Source: VRUE01 sp963705635 (GTDB lineage Bacteria; Actinomycetota; Thermoleophilia; Solirubrobacterales; 70-9). From it: a DNA stretch of 64,000 bases. The stretch covers positions 806,001 through 870,000 of the forward strand of contig CAVPKH010000004.1 in NCBI GenBank assembly GCA_963705635.1, written 5' to 3'. The notes beneath the pieces are model-generated. The model worked only from the letters and a program-made list of their open reading frames with translations, was not told where the DNA came from and did no database searches. The translations under genes and the position numbers were made by a program. Shown here in pieces: positions 44,317-52,796 of the stretch; position 1 is the first letter of the stretch; every line of letters begins with the position of its first letter.

Positions 44317-45072
44317 CTACCGGCGCCCGTCCCGCTCGGAGCGGTGGCGCTCGAGCTCGGCCACCATCAGCTTGGTGTGGAGAGCCGCGATCAGGTCCTG
44401 GAGGGGCTGGGCGCCGGCTTCGAGCATCTCGACCACGCGCTCGGGGGAAACCTCGCCGGCGAGGCGCTCCATCACCATCCCGACCTCCTCGCGAACCAGG
44501 TCTTCGATCGCGCTCTTGTAGCGCAGGGTGTCGTAGACGGTGAAGCCGATCTGCTCGTCGTAGCCGCCGGCGCGGAAACGACCGATCGCCTCGATGATCT
44601 TGATGTCGGAGGGCGAGTAGCCGCGGCTGTTGGGGCTCAAGACCTCGAGCTTCTCAAGCCGGTCGAGCACGTCCTTGGGGACGCCGTAGCGCTCGCGAAC
44701 CTCGGCGGCGCTGGTCCGGGTGCGCTCGCCGGCCAGGGCGCGGTCGAGGATGCGGTCCTCGAGCTCGACCAGGGCGCGGGCGCGCTCGGGGTCTTTGTCG
44801 AGCACCGACTTGATCGCCTTCAGCGGCATGAAGCGCTCCTCCTGCAGCTGCTTGATCAGCCTGATCCGGTCGACGAACTCGGGCGGGTAGTAGGCCATGT
44901 TGCGGCTGGTCTTGACCGGCTCCGGCAGCAGCCCCTCGCGCAGGTAGTGCTTGATCGTCGGCGCCGGCACGCCGGAGGCCTCGGCCAGCTCACCCATCCG
45001 CAGCAGCTCCCCATTGGGCCGATGGGCCTGAAACGTGTCGATATGTCCCGTTTTAGGCCCGTCGGCGGTCAT
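44317..45072 (-). CDS. MerR family transcriptional regulator
   Basis: 251 residues. HTH: LLRMGELAEASGVPAPTIKH then YLREGLLPEPVKTSRNMAYY, IRLIKQLQEERFMPLKAIK. The C-terminal 150 residues are helical (VLDRLEKLEVLSPNSRGYSP, EAIGRFRAGGYDEQIGFTV) and lack the short metal-binding Cys pattern, so an organic or acyl effector is likely. ATG 45072 overlaps the BKACE::CoA-transferase stop by ATGA, making it the last gene of a four-gene acyl-CoA operon; MerR regulators (LiuR) control leucine degradation operons in other bacteria. Confidence 0.88.
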   Translation of the reverse strand: MTADGPKTGHIDTFQAHRPNGELLRMGELAEASGVPAPTIKHYLREGLLPEPVKTSRNMAYYPPEFVDRIRLIKQLQEERFMPLKAIKSVLDKDPERARALVELEDRILDRALAGERTRTSAAEVRERYGVPKDVLDRLEKLEVLSPNSRGYSPSDIKIIEAIGRFRAGGYDEQIGFTVYDTLRYKSAIEDLVREEVGMVMERLAGEVSPERVVEMLEAGAQPLQDLIAALHTKLMVAELERHRSERDGRR

Positions 45073-47195
45073 GCGCGGAAGGTGGCCGCGGAGTCGGCGC
45101 TGGGCCCGGCGGCGGCGCCCGACTCCAGCATCGCGGCGACCTCCTCCTCGGAGTAGCCGGCCTCGCGCAGCACCTCGCCGGTGTGCTCGCCGAAGGCCGG
45201 CGCCGGCCGGGTCGGGTCGGCGGGGGTGCGGCTCATCTTCACCGGGGCGCCGAGCTGGCGCACGGTGCCGAGCCCCGGCTGCTCCATCTCGACCACCATC
45301 TGGCGGGCGCGGACCAGCTCCGAGTCGAGCGCCTCGTCGACCTCGAGGACCGGCTCGATGCAGCAGTCGTGCGCGTCGTTGAAGGCCTTCCATTCGTCGC
45401 GAGTGCGAGAGCGGAAAACGTCGGCAACCTCATGCCAGGCGTCGGAGCCAGGCGCTTCGAACTGCACCTCGATCAGGTCGGCGCGCTCGACCCCGTTGCA
45501 GAAGGCAGCCCAGAACTTCGGCTCCAATGCGCCGCAGCTGACCCAGCCGTCGCTGGCCTCATAGGGCATGTAACAGACCAGGCCGCCGGCCAGCTGCTGC
45601 TCGCCCCGCCGCGGCACCTCGCCGTCGCAGAAGTAGCGTCCCGCCACCATCGCCAGCCAGGAAAGGGCGCCGTCGGCCATCGAGACGTCGACCATCTGGC
45701 CCTCGCCGGAGCGGCGGCGCTCGTGCAGCGCCGCCATCACGCCGAAGGCAGCCATCAGCCCGCCGCCGCCGAGGTCGGCGATCTGGCCAGCCGACTGCAC
45801 CGGCGGGCCGTCCTTGGCGCCGGTCAGCCCGAGCAGCCCAACCAGACCGAGGTAGTTCATGTCGTGGCCGGCGCGCTGGGCGTAGGGGCCGTCCTGGCCG
45901 TAGCCGGTGATCGCGCAGAAGACGATCGCCGGGTTTGCCGCGCGCATGCGCTCGTAGCCGACGCCGAGCCGGTCGAGCACGCCGGGGCGGAAGCCATCGA
46001 GGACGACGTCGTAGGACTCGACCAGGCGCAGCAGCGCCTCGCGCCCCGCCTCGTTCTTGAGGTCGAGCCGGATCGAGCGCTTGCCGCGGTTGAGCGAGAG
46101 GTAGAGCGCCGAGCGCGTGCCCAGCTCCTGCTGCTCGTCGCTGCCGTAGTAGGGCGGCGCCCAGCGGATGTAGTCGCCCATGCCGGTGTCCTCGACCTTG
46201 AGCACCTCGGCGCCGAGGTCGGCGAGCAGCAGCGAGCAGAAGCCCCCCGGCAGCAGCCGGGTCAGATCGAGGACCTTGACGTCGCTAAGCGGGAGAGCGC
46301 TCATCGCTACGATCGGCACGCCCAGCAGCTCGCGCGCCTCGGCGACGCTGGCGACCTTGCGGCCGACGTCCTCGGCCATCTGCCGTGCCTTGCCGATCAG
46401 GTCGCCGTTGGAGCGGCACATCTCGCCGTTCGGCAGGTAGAGGTTGTCCTCGACCCCGGCGCGGACGTTGCCGCCGAGCACCAGCGCCGCGCCGAGCAGT
46501 TTCCACTGGTCGCGAGAGATGCCGATCGTCTGCCACTGGTTGGGCCCCTCGGCGCCGCCGGGGATCTGGTCGGACATCAGGGTGATGTTGCGCGGGGTCG
46601 GCCGGATGCCGCCGTTGACCCCCATCACCAGCGAGATCTGCAGCGGCGTCCGCTCCAGCAGCCCCATGTCGATCAGCGGGTCGAGGTTGGCGACGTGGCC
46701 GGCGTCGAAGCACTCGTGCTCGGGCTTGATCCCCAGCTCCCTCATCGCCGTGAGGAACTCGATGATCGTGTCGAAGCTGTTCTCGAAGACCGCCTTGAAG
46801 ACGAAGTCCTTGCGCCGTTTCGAGTACTTGGCGTAGTTCATCGAGCTCATGTTGAGCGCGGCGACGTCGGGCTTCAGCTCGCGCAGGTACTCGATCCGCT
46901 TCTCGATCGGGATGCCGATCGCCCCGGTCGAGTAGTTGACGATCACGTCGCCGACCTCGGCCAGGATCGCCTCGGTGATCGCCCTGAAGTCCTCGATCTC
47001 GTAGGAGGGCGTGCCGTCGGGTTTGCGGGCGTGGATGTGGATCTGCGATGCGCCCTCGTCGACCGCGCGCCGCGCCTCCGCCGCGTACTCCTCGGGCGTG
47101 TACGGGATCGCCGGGCACTGGTCGCGGTTGGCGATCACGCCGCTGATCGAGCAGCTGATCACCACCGGATCGTCGAACGAGCTCACTGTCCGCAC
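45069..47195 (-). CDS. BKACE (DUF849) fused to a family III CoA-transferase
   Basis: 708 residues in one frame. Residues 1-297 are a beta-keto acid cleavage enzyme: VVISCSISGVIANRDQ, the zinc His pair in SQIHIHARKPDGTP, and FDAGHVANLDPLIDMGLL. BKACE enzymes cleave 3-oxo acids with acetyl-CoA. Residues 298-708 are a CaiB/BaiF CoA-transferase starting MSALPLSDVKVLDLTRLLPG, with the catalytic Asp in AGHDMNYLGLVGLLG. ATG 46304 is a normal start for the second part, and a TAG in the next frame is two bases upstream of it, so a single missing base could have fused two genes. MerR gene overlaps its end. Confidence 0.85.
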   Translation of the reverse strand: MRTVSSFDDPVVISCSISGVIANRDQCPAIPYTPEEYAAEARRAVDEGASQIHIHARKPDGTPSYEIEDFRAITEAILAEVGDVIVNYSTGAIGIPIEKRIEYLRELKPDVAALNMSSMNYAKYSKRRKDFVFKAVFENSFDTIIEFLTAMRELGIKPEHECFDAGHVANLDPLIDMGLLERTPLQISLVMGVNGGIRPTPRNITLMSDQIPGGAEGPNQWQTIGISRDQWKLLGAALVLGGNVRAGVEDNLYLPNGEMCRSNGDLIGKARQMAEDVGRKVASVAEARELLGVPIVAMSALPLSDVKVLDLTRLLPGGFCSLLLADLGAEVLKVEDTGMGDYIRWAPPYYGSDEQQELGTRSALYLSLNRGKRSIRLDLKNEAGREALLRLVESYDVVLDGFRPGVLDRLGVGYERMRAANPAIVFCAITGYGQDGPYAQRAGHDMNYLGLVGLLGLTGAKDGPPVQSAGQIADLGGGGLMAAFGVMAALHERRRSGEGQMVDVSMADGALSWLAMVAGRYFCDGEVPRRGEQQLAGGLVCYMPYEASDGWVSCGALEPKFWAAFCNGVERADLIEVQFEAPGSDAWHEVADVFRSRTRDEWKAFNDAHDCCIEPVLEVDEALDSELVRARQMVVEMEQPGLGTVRQLGAPVKMSRTPADPTRPAPAFGEHTGEVLREAGYSEEEVAAMLESGAAAGPSADSAATFRA

Positions 47196-47247
47196 CCCCT
47201 TGGCGAGTTTCCGGTGTATTTGACGGGAAAGTCGCCAAGCCCCCCCG

Positions 47248-48858
47248 TCATACCGGCATCACCCCGTGGCGCTTCTTCGGCTTCTCAACGTGCTTGTCCT
47301 TGGCCATCCGCAGCGCCTTGACGATCGTCGGCCGGGTCTCGCGCGGGTCGATCACGTCGTCGATGACGGCGTTGCCGGCGGCAATGTAGGGGTCAATCTG
47401 CTCGCGCACCGCGTTCAGCATCGCCTCGCGGGTCGCCTCCGGGTCATCGGAGGCCTCGATCATCGAGCGGCCGATGATTTCGACCGCGCCCTCCGCCCCC
47501 ATCACCGAGATCTCAGCTCCCGGCCAGGCGACGATCAGGTCGGGCTCGTAGGCCTTGCCGCACATCACGTAGTAGCCGGCGCCGTAGGCCTTGCGCACGA
47601 TCACGGTCACCTTGGGCACGGTGGCGCGGCTGACCGCGTAGAGCATCTTCGCCCCGTGGCGGATGATCCCGGCGTGCTCGACCTTGGCCCCGACCATGAA
47701 GCCGGGCACGTCCTGGAGGAAGACGAGCGGGATGTTGAAGGCGTCGCAGAGGTTGATGAAGCGCGCCGCCTTGTCGGCCGAGTCGTTGTCGAGGATGCCG
47801 GCAAGCTGCTTGGGCTGGTTGGCAACGATCCCCGCCGGCTGGCCGCCGAAGCGGGCGAAGCAGGTGATCAGCGTCTTGGCGAACTTCGGCTTGATGTCGA
47901 AGAGCTCGCCGTCGTCGACGATCTCGCGGATCACGTCGTACATGTCGTAGGGCTGGCGCGATGAGTCCGGAACGATCTCCATCAGCTTCTCCGACTGGCG
48001 ATCGATCGGGTCGGAGACCTCGCGCAGCGGCGGCTTCTGCTCGCAGTTGGTCGGGAAGTAGGAGAGGTACTGCTTGACCTTTTCGATGCATTCCTCGTCG
48101 TCCTTGACCTCCAGGTCCCCCACTCCCGACTTGCGGCAATGGACCTTGGCGCCGCCGAGCTCCTCCATCGTGATGTCCTCGCCGGTGACGGCCTTGGTCA
48201 GATGCGGCCCGGCGAGTGCCATAGCGCCCTGGCCGGAAACCATCGGCACGAAGTCGGCCAGCGCCGGGATATAGGCGGTGCCGGCGGCGCAGGGGCCCAT
48301 CATCGCCGCCACCATCGGGATCACGCCCGACATCTCGACCTCCTCGCGGAAGAGGTGGCCGGAGCCGGCGAAGAGCGATCCCGCCGCCTCCTGAATCCTC
48401 GCCCCGGCCGAGTCGAGCAGCCAGATGAACGGCATCCGCTTGGAGAGCGCCATCTCGCGCAGGCGGGTCACCTTGAGCTCGCCGGTCATCCCCATCGAGC
48501 CGGCCATCACGGTGAAGTCGTAGGCGGCGACGCAGCAGGGGCGGCCGTCGACGTCGCCCCAGCCGGTGACCACGCCGTCAGCAGGGGCGTCCTTGCCGTC
48601 CATCGCCCGCTGGGCGAAGTGGGGGCGGCCGTGGATGCCCATCTCGACGAACGTGCCCTCGTCGACCAGCAGGGCGATGCGCTCGCGGGCGGTCAGCTTG
48701 CCGCGCTCGTGCTGTTTGGCGATCTTCTCCTCGCCGCCGCCCAGCTTCGCCACCTCGCGCCGCTCGTGCAGCTGCTCGGTCAGCTCGCTGAGCGGGGCGG
48801 TGCCCGGCAGCAGGTGCTTCGTCTCTTGCTCGGTCGACACTCCTACCGTCCCTTCCAT
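47248..48858 (-). CDS. Acyl-CoA carboxylase carboxyltransferase subunit
   Basis: 536 residues, typical for PccB/MccB/AccD-like beta subunits. Crotonase-like carboxyltransferase halves are seen: GVVTGWGDVDGRPCCVAAYD, WLLDSAGARIQEAAGSLFAG and AGTAYIPALADFVPMVSGQG, then FLQDVPGFMVGAKVEHAGII, GAGYYVMCGKAYEPDLIVAW and VMGAEGAVEII. It transfers carboxyl from biotin to an acyl-CoA; methylcrotonyl-, propionyl- and geranyl-CoA cannot be told apart. No biotin carboxylase subunit is in the window. ATG 48858 overlaps the enoyl-CoA hydratase gene by 16 bases; GTG 48840 is an alternative. Confidence 0.92.
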   Translation of the reverse strand: MEGTVGVSTEQETKHLLPGTAPLSELTEQLHERREVAKLGGGEEKIAKQHERGKLTARERIALLVDEGTFVEMGIHGRPHFAQRAMDGKDAPADGVVTGWGDVDGRPCCVAAYDFTVMAGSMGMTGELKVTRLREMALSKRMPFIWLLDSAGARIQEAAGSLFAGSGHLFREEVEMSGVIPMVAAMMGPCAAGTAYIPALADFVPMVSGQGAMALAGPHLTKAVTGEDITMEELGGAKVHCRKSGVGDLEVKDDEECIEKVKQYLSYFPTNCEQKPPLREVSDPIDRQSEKLMEIVPDSSRQPYDMYDVIREIVDDGELFDIKPKFAKTLITCFARFGGQPAGIVANQPKQLAGILDNDSADKAARFINLCDAFNIPLVFLQDVPGFMVGAKVEHAGIIRHGAKMLYAVSRATVPKVTVIVRKAYGAGYYVMCGKAYEPDLIVAWPGAEISVMGAEGAVEIIGRSMIEASDDPEATREAMLNAVREQIDPYIAAGNAVIDDVIDPRETRPTIVKALRMAKDKHVEKPKKRHGVMPV

Positions 48859-49625
48859 TGGGGATCGCGTTTCTCGAAGAATGCGGTGACGCCCTCGACG
48901 ATGTCCTCAGTCGAGAAGGTGAGCGAGAGCTGCGAGCGCAGGTAGTCGAGCGCGTCGTCGACCGCCATGTCCTGCTGGCGGTACATCGCGTCGTGGCCGA
49001 GCCGCATCAACACCGGGCTCTTCGAGGCCAGCTTCGCCGCCCAGTCGGCGACGGCTGCGTCGAACTCCCCGGCGGCGACAACCTTGTTGGCGAGCCCGTA
49101 CTCGACCGCCTGCTCGGCGCTGAGCCGCTCGCCCAGCAGCATCATCTCGTTGACCTTCTTGCGCGGGACGTTGCGGTAGATGATCGCCATGATCATGTAG
49201 GGGAAGGCGCCGACGTTGATCTCGGGCGTGCCGAAGGTGGCACCCTCTTTGGCAATCAGCAAGTCGCAGGAAAGAGCGAGGCCCATCCCACCGGCCAGCA
49301 CGTGGCCGTTGGCGGCGCAGAGCGAAGGCTTGCCGAGGCGCGGCATCAGCCGGAAGAATTCAAGGAAGAGGTCTGTGGCGAAGTGTTTGGCGACAAGCGG
49401 CACTTCAGCGGCGAAGCCGCCAAGATCAGCGCCGGCGCAGAACACCTTGTCCCCCGCCCCGGTGAGCACGACCGCGCGCACGTCCTCGGCGTCGCGCGCC
49501 GTCTTCATCGCGTCGACCAGCTCGCTCAGCATCTGGCCGGAGAGCATGTTGCGCTTCTCCGGGTTGTTCAGGGTGACCGTGGCGACGCCCTCGGCAACCT
49601 CGTACTTGACGACCTCGTAGTCCAT
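48843..49625 (-). CDS. Enoyl-CoA hydratase/isomerase family protein
   Basis: 260 residues, crotonase fold. FCAGADLGGF and NGHVLAGGMGLALSCDLLIA form the oxyanion hole, and FGTPEINVGAFPYM holds one Glu at the expected active-site place. It hydrates enoyl-CoA in degradation of fatty acids or branched-chain amino acids. It is first in the minus-strand operon enoyl-CoA hydratase - carboxyltransferase - BKACE::CoA-transferase - MerR, and divergent from the acyl-CoA dehydrogenase at 49786. Confidence 0.92.
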   Translation of the reverse strand: MDYEVVKYEVAEGVATVTLNNPEKRNMLSGQMLSELVDAMKTARDAEDVRAVVLTGAGDKVFCAGADLGGFAAEVPLVAKHFATDLFLEFFRLMPRLGKPSLCAANGHVLAGGMGLALSCDLLIAKEGATFGTPEINVGAFPYMIMAIIYRNVPRKKVNEMMLLGERLSAEQAVEYGLANKVVAAGEFDAAVADWAAKLASKSPVLMRLGHDAMYRQQDMAVDDALDYLRSQLSLTFSTEDIVEGVTAFFEKRDPQWKGR

Positions 49626-49688
49626 CGGCGGGGGACCATAGCCGACTCCGCTGAAAGTAGGAAGTGCTACTGTCCACCCGCGCGAGAC

Positions 49689-49732
49689 GTGTCTGACCTT
49701 AGGGGTCCATATGGCCCCACAAAGTCAGACAC
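49689..49732. promoter_or_regulatory. Long interrupted palindrome between divergent acyl-CoA genes
   Basis: GTGTCTGAC (49689-49697) is the reverse complement of 49724-49732; inside are GGGG/CCCC arms (49702-49705, 49715-49718) and CCATATGG at the centre. It lies between the enoyl-CoA hydratase start (49625) and the dehydrogenase start (49786), so it could be a shared operator or a leader hairpin. Confidence 0.45.
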
Positions 49733-49785
49733 CCCCGCTTGGGCGGCTTCGCCGCCAATCACAACTGCGAACGAGGAGAGAGACA

Positions 49786-51003
49786 GTGGCGACCGCGACG
49801 ACCAACGGCTCCAAAGTCATCAAGCCCGACCACGAGGCGGGCCGCAAGCACTTCATCTTCAGCCAGGAGCACGAAGACCTGCGCGAGTCGATGCAGTCGT
49901 GGGTGAAGAAGGAGCTGTGGCCGCACCGCAACGAGTGGGAGGACACCTACTGGGACTCGGCCGCGATGAAGCGCGCCGGCGAGCTCGGCTTCCTTGGCCT
50001 CTGCTTCCCAGAGGAGTACGGCGGACAGGGTGGCGACTACTACTACTCGCTGGTCCGCGCCGAGTGCATGAGCTACTCCGGCTCCGGCGGCACCAACATG
50101 GGCTTCGCCGTGCAGAGCGACATGGTCCTGCCCCCGATCCACCTGCTCGGCACCGAGGAGCAGAAGCGCAAGTACCTCGAGCCCGGCCTCAAGGGCGAGA
50201 AGATCGGCTGCATCGCGATCACCGAGCCGGGCGCCGGCTCCGACGTCGCCGGCATCCGCACCAGCGCGATCCTCGACGGCGACGAATACGTGATCAACGG
50301 CTCCAAGACCTTCATCACCAACGGTCCCCGCGCGGACTTCATCGTCCTCGTCACCAAGACCGACCCCAGCGCCCGCCACGAGGGCATCACGCTCTTCGTC
50401 CTCCCCCTGCGCGACGAGGAGGGCAACCACGTGCCCGGCTTCACCGTCTCAGCCGAGCTGGAGAAGATGGGGATGCACGCCTCCGACACCGGCGAGCTCT
50501 CCTTCGAAGACGTCCGCGTCCCGGCCGACGCCGTGCTGGGCGAAGTCGGCAAGGGCTTCTACCACATCGCCTGGGAGCTCCAGGGCGAGCGGCTGGTCGC
50601 CGCCGCCGGCTGCCACGCCGGGGCCGAGCGGATGATCGAGAAGACGATCGAGTACGCCAAGGAGCGCGAAGCCTTCGGCCGCCCGATCGGCAAGTTCCAG
50701 GCGCTGCGCCACAAGATCGCCGAGATGGCGACCAAGACCGAGGCGGCGAAGCAGTTCACCTACGCCACCGCCTGGCGCTTCGCCAACGGCGAGTACCCGG
50801 TGCGCGAGATCACGATGGCAAAGCTCTACGCCTCCCGCATCTGCTGCGAGGTGGCCGACGACGCGGTCCAGATCCTCGGCGGCTACGGCTACATGAAGGA
50901 GTACGAGATCGAGCGCGCCTACCGCGACGTCCGCCTCAACCGCATCGGTGCCGGCACCGACGAGGTGATGCTCGACGTGATCGGCAAGAGCTACGGACTG
51001 TAG
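49786..51003 (+). CDS. Acyl-CoA dehydrogenase
   Basis: 405 residues from GTG 49786, chosen for GAGGAGAG at 49773-49780. FAD family signatures: GCIAITEPGAGSDVAGIRTS, VINGSKTFITNGPRADFIV, KMGMHASDTGELSFEDVRVP, and near the end QILGGYGYMKEYEIERAYRD with GAGTDEVMLDV. The active-site Glu position is in the helix before the last motif, which cannot be placed with certainty. It oxidises acyl-CoA to enoyl-CoA, feeding the enoyl-CoA hydratase encoded opposite it. An isovaleryl- or medium-chain role is possible. Confidence 0.93.
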   Translation: MATATTNGSKVIKPDHEAGRKHFIFSQEHEDLRESMQSWVKKELWPHRNEWEDTYWDSAAMKRAGELGFLGLCFPEEYGGQGGDYYYSLVRAECMSYSGSGGTNMGFAVQSDMVLPPIHLLGTEEQKRKYLEPGLKGEKIGCIAITEPGAGSDVAGIRTSAILDGDEYVINGSKTFITNGPRADFIVLVTKTDPSARHEGITLFVLPLRDEEGNHVPGFTVSAELEKMGMHASDTGELSFEDVRVPADAVLGEVGKGFYHIAWELQGERLVAAAGCHAGAERMIEKTIEYAKEREAFGRPIGKFQALRHKIAEMATKTEAAKQFTYATAWRFANGEYPVREITMAKLYASRICCEVADDAVQILGGYGYMKEYEIERAYRDVRLNRIGAGTDEVMLDVIGKSYGL

Positions 51004-51014
51004 GACAAGTGGCT

Positions 51015-51042
51015 CCGCTCCACGGCGGCCGCCGTGGAGCGG
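51015..51042. terminator. 28-base perfect palindrome after the dehydrogenase
   Basis: CCGCTCCACGGC and its complement GCCGTGGAGCGG surround a GGCC centre with no unpaired bases apart from the turn. It begins 12 bases past the stop and is followed by TACTCCTTT. A strong intrinsic-type terminator. Confidence 0.65.
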
Positions 51043-51061
51043 GCGTACTCCTTTAGGTCGA

Positions 51062-51988
51062 ATGATTCAGCGGTTGCTGCTCACCCCCGCCCTGGCAATT
51101 GCGGCCCTGTCGGCGGCTTCGTCGGTCGCAGCCTCGACGGCGGTGGAGCCTAAAGACCGGCTTCCCCACGCCAAATTCGCTCTCGGAACGAACGACGGCC
51201 TACGTGGATTCGTCGAAGCCGCCGAGGGGAAGGTCACGCTCGAGCTCAATCGCAAGAATTATGAGGTCACCTACGAGGTACCCGCAGAAATCACCGAGAC
51301 GGGGCTGAGAGCGCAGTTCGGGAAACTCGGGCTGATCGACGTCGTCTTCGAGCCGACGAAGACATTTCGCACCGACAAGCCGCCGAAGGGGTGCGAAGGG
51401 GAGCCATCGACCCATCGCGCAGGCCTCTTCGTTGGGACGATCGAATTCACGGGCGAGCGCGAATTCGTTCACGTCGAGACCACCCAGGCGAAGGGGAGGA
51501 TGAGCGTCGATCGGGAATCCGAATGGAAATGCCCTCGCAGGGCGCCCTCGATGCACGACCAGGAGCCCCCGCCACCGGCGGGAGTCAGCGCTCGCGCGCG
51601 ATCGAAAGCCCAGAAGCGACTGACGGCGCTATTCGCATCCAGTCATCCCTGTCGCTGCTATTTCAGCGTCTTCGCCGAAGAAGACCGCGGGGGGCGCGGG
51701 CCGACTTACTTCTTCGGGACAAAGGTGGAACGCCGGGAAGAAATGGAAATCGCCCGCGTGACCTATGCCGGTGCCCCCGATTCCAGCTTCGTCTTCGACC
51801 ATGAGTCCGGCATCGCGACGGTACGCCCACCCAAGCCGTTCAGCGGCAACGCAACCTTCGAGCGCCGCCCCCACGGCCGCGATCTCTGGCGGAGCACGAT
51901 CCAGGTGCCGATCCTCGGCGCCGATCCTCTGAGCATCCGCGGCCGTGACTTCCGGGTCAGGCTGGTCCGGAATCTCCCCGACGACTGA
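51062..51988 (+). CDS. Secreted protein of unknown function
   Basis: 308 residues with a signal peptide (LLLTPALAIAALSAASSVAA). The mature part begins KDRLPHAKFALGTNDGLRGF, has VTLELNRKNYEVTYEVPAEI and ESEWKCPRRAPSMHD, a short region PPPPAGVSARARSKAQKRLT, and CRCYFSVFAEEDRGGRGP, then IATVRPPKPFSGNATFERRP. Four or five Cys are present, probably disulfides. No family is recognised. It lies 20 bases after the palindrome and convergent with the DUF4393-like gene. Confidence 0.6.
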   Translation: MIQRLLLTPALAIAALSAASSVAASTAVEPKDRLPHAKFALGTNDGLRGFVEAAEGKVTLELNRKNYEVTYEVPAEITETGLRAQFGKLGLIDVVFEPTKTFRTDKPPKGCEGEPSTHRAGLFVGTIEFTGEREFVHVETTQAKGRMSVDRESEWKCPRRAPSMHDQEPPPPAGVSARARSKAQKRLTALFASSHPCRCYFSVFAEEDRGGRGPTYFFGTKVERREEMEIARVTYAGAPDSSFVFDHESGIATVRPPKPFSGNATFERRPHGRDLWRSTIQVPILGADPLSIRGRDFRVRLVRNLPDD

Positions 51989-52004
51989 GCCGCGGCCGCC
52001 GGAA

Positions 52005-52796
52005 CTACTCCAGCGGCAAGCAGATCGCGCAGAAATCCTCGCCGAACGAGGTGAGGACAATGCTGCGACGGACGGTGCGGGCGGTCCGCCCACCCCGCTC
52101 CAGAGCGTCCGTCACCTCCGCCTGGGCCTCCAGCACCTGGTAGCGGCGGGCGTCGCGCAGCGGCTCTCGCGAGAACCAGACGAGCCCCAGCCGGTGCAGG
52201 TTGTTGAGGTAAGCGTGAACGCGCTCGCTGTGACGACAGCCGGCCTCCTCGGCGAGGATCGTGCAGCCGCCGGCGACCAAGGCGGAGGCGAATGGCAGGC
52301 CCGCGCGCACGTCGACCGAAGGCTGCTCGCCTTCCCGGGCCAGGAAGCGCAGGATGCGGGCCTCGTCCGGCGCCAGAGCGTCGAGGATCCGCATGTAGGC
52401 GGGGTGGGAATCGACGTCGACCCTGACATCGGCCGAGCGGCGCAGCAGCTCCTCACCGCGGCTGCGCAGCGCCTCCGCGGAGGAGTCCCCGGTGGGCCGC
52501 GACCGCGTGCTTTCCTCGACGCCGATCAACTCGCGCAGGTAGGCCCGCAGCTCGGCGGTGGTCTCCTGGACCGCGTCCGCGGTCGACTCCCCTTGCGAAG
52601 CGGCACGCACCATCCGCGAGGCGCCCTCGACGTAGGCGTTGGCTATCTCCGAAACCCCCTGTCTGGCCATGTTGGCGGCGATCCTGGCCAGGCCGGGCGC
52701 CGCCTGCAGCAGCTCTTCGAGCGCCTGGTGCCCCGTCGGGCCGGACGTTCGCCGCGGCGGTCCCATCGGGCTTTCCCTGTCGTCGTCGAAAGTCAT
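52005..52796 (-). CDS. DUF4393 (Abi-alpha)-like protein
   Basis: 263 residues from ATG 52796, which overlaps the DUF445 stop. After a Pro/Arg-rich start, an amphipathic helical stretch APGLARIAANMARQGVSEIA is followed by SHPAYMRILDALAPDEARIL, RFLAREG, and LNNLHRLGLVWFSREPLRD, the core pattern of DUF4393/Abi-alpha. It ends VLTSFGEDFCAICLPLE, with two close Cys. Some members are linked to abortive-infection loci; here the neighbour is a DUF445 membrane gene, so a membrane-associated or stress role is equally possible. Confidence 0.65.
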   Translation of the reverse strand: MTFDDDRESPMGPPRRTSGPTGHQALEELLQAAPGLARIAANMARQGVSEIANAYVEGASRMVRAASQGESTADAVQETTAELRAYLRELIGVEESTRSRPTGDSSAEALRSRGEELLRRSADVRVDVDSHPAYMRILDALAPDEARILRFLAREGEQPSVDVRAGLPFASALVAGGCTILAEEAGCRHSERVHAYLNNLHRLGLVWFSREPLRDARRYQVLEAQAEVTDALERGGRTARTVRRSIVLTSFGEDFCAICLPLE

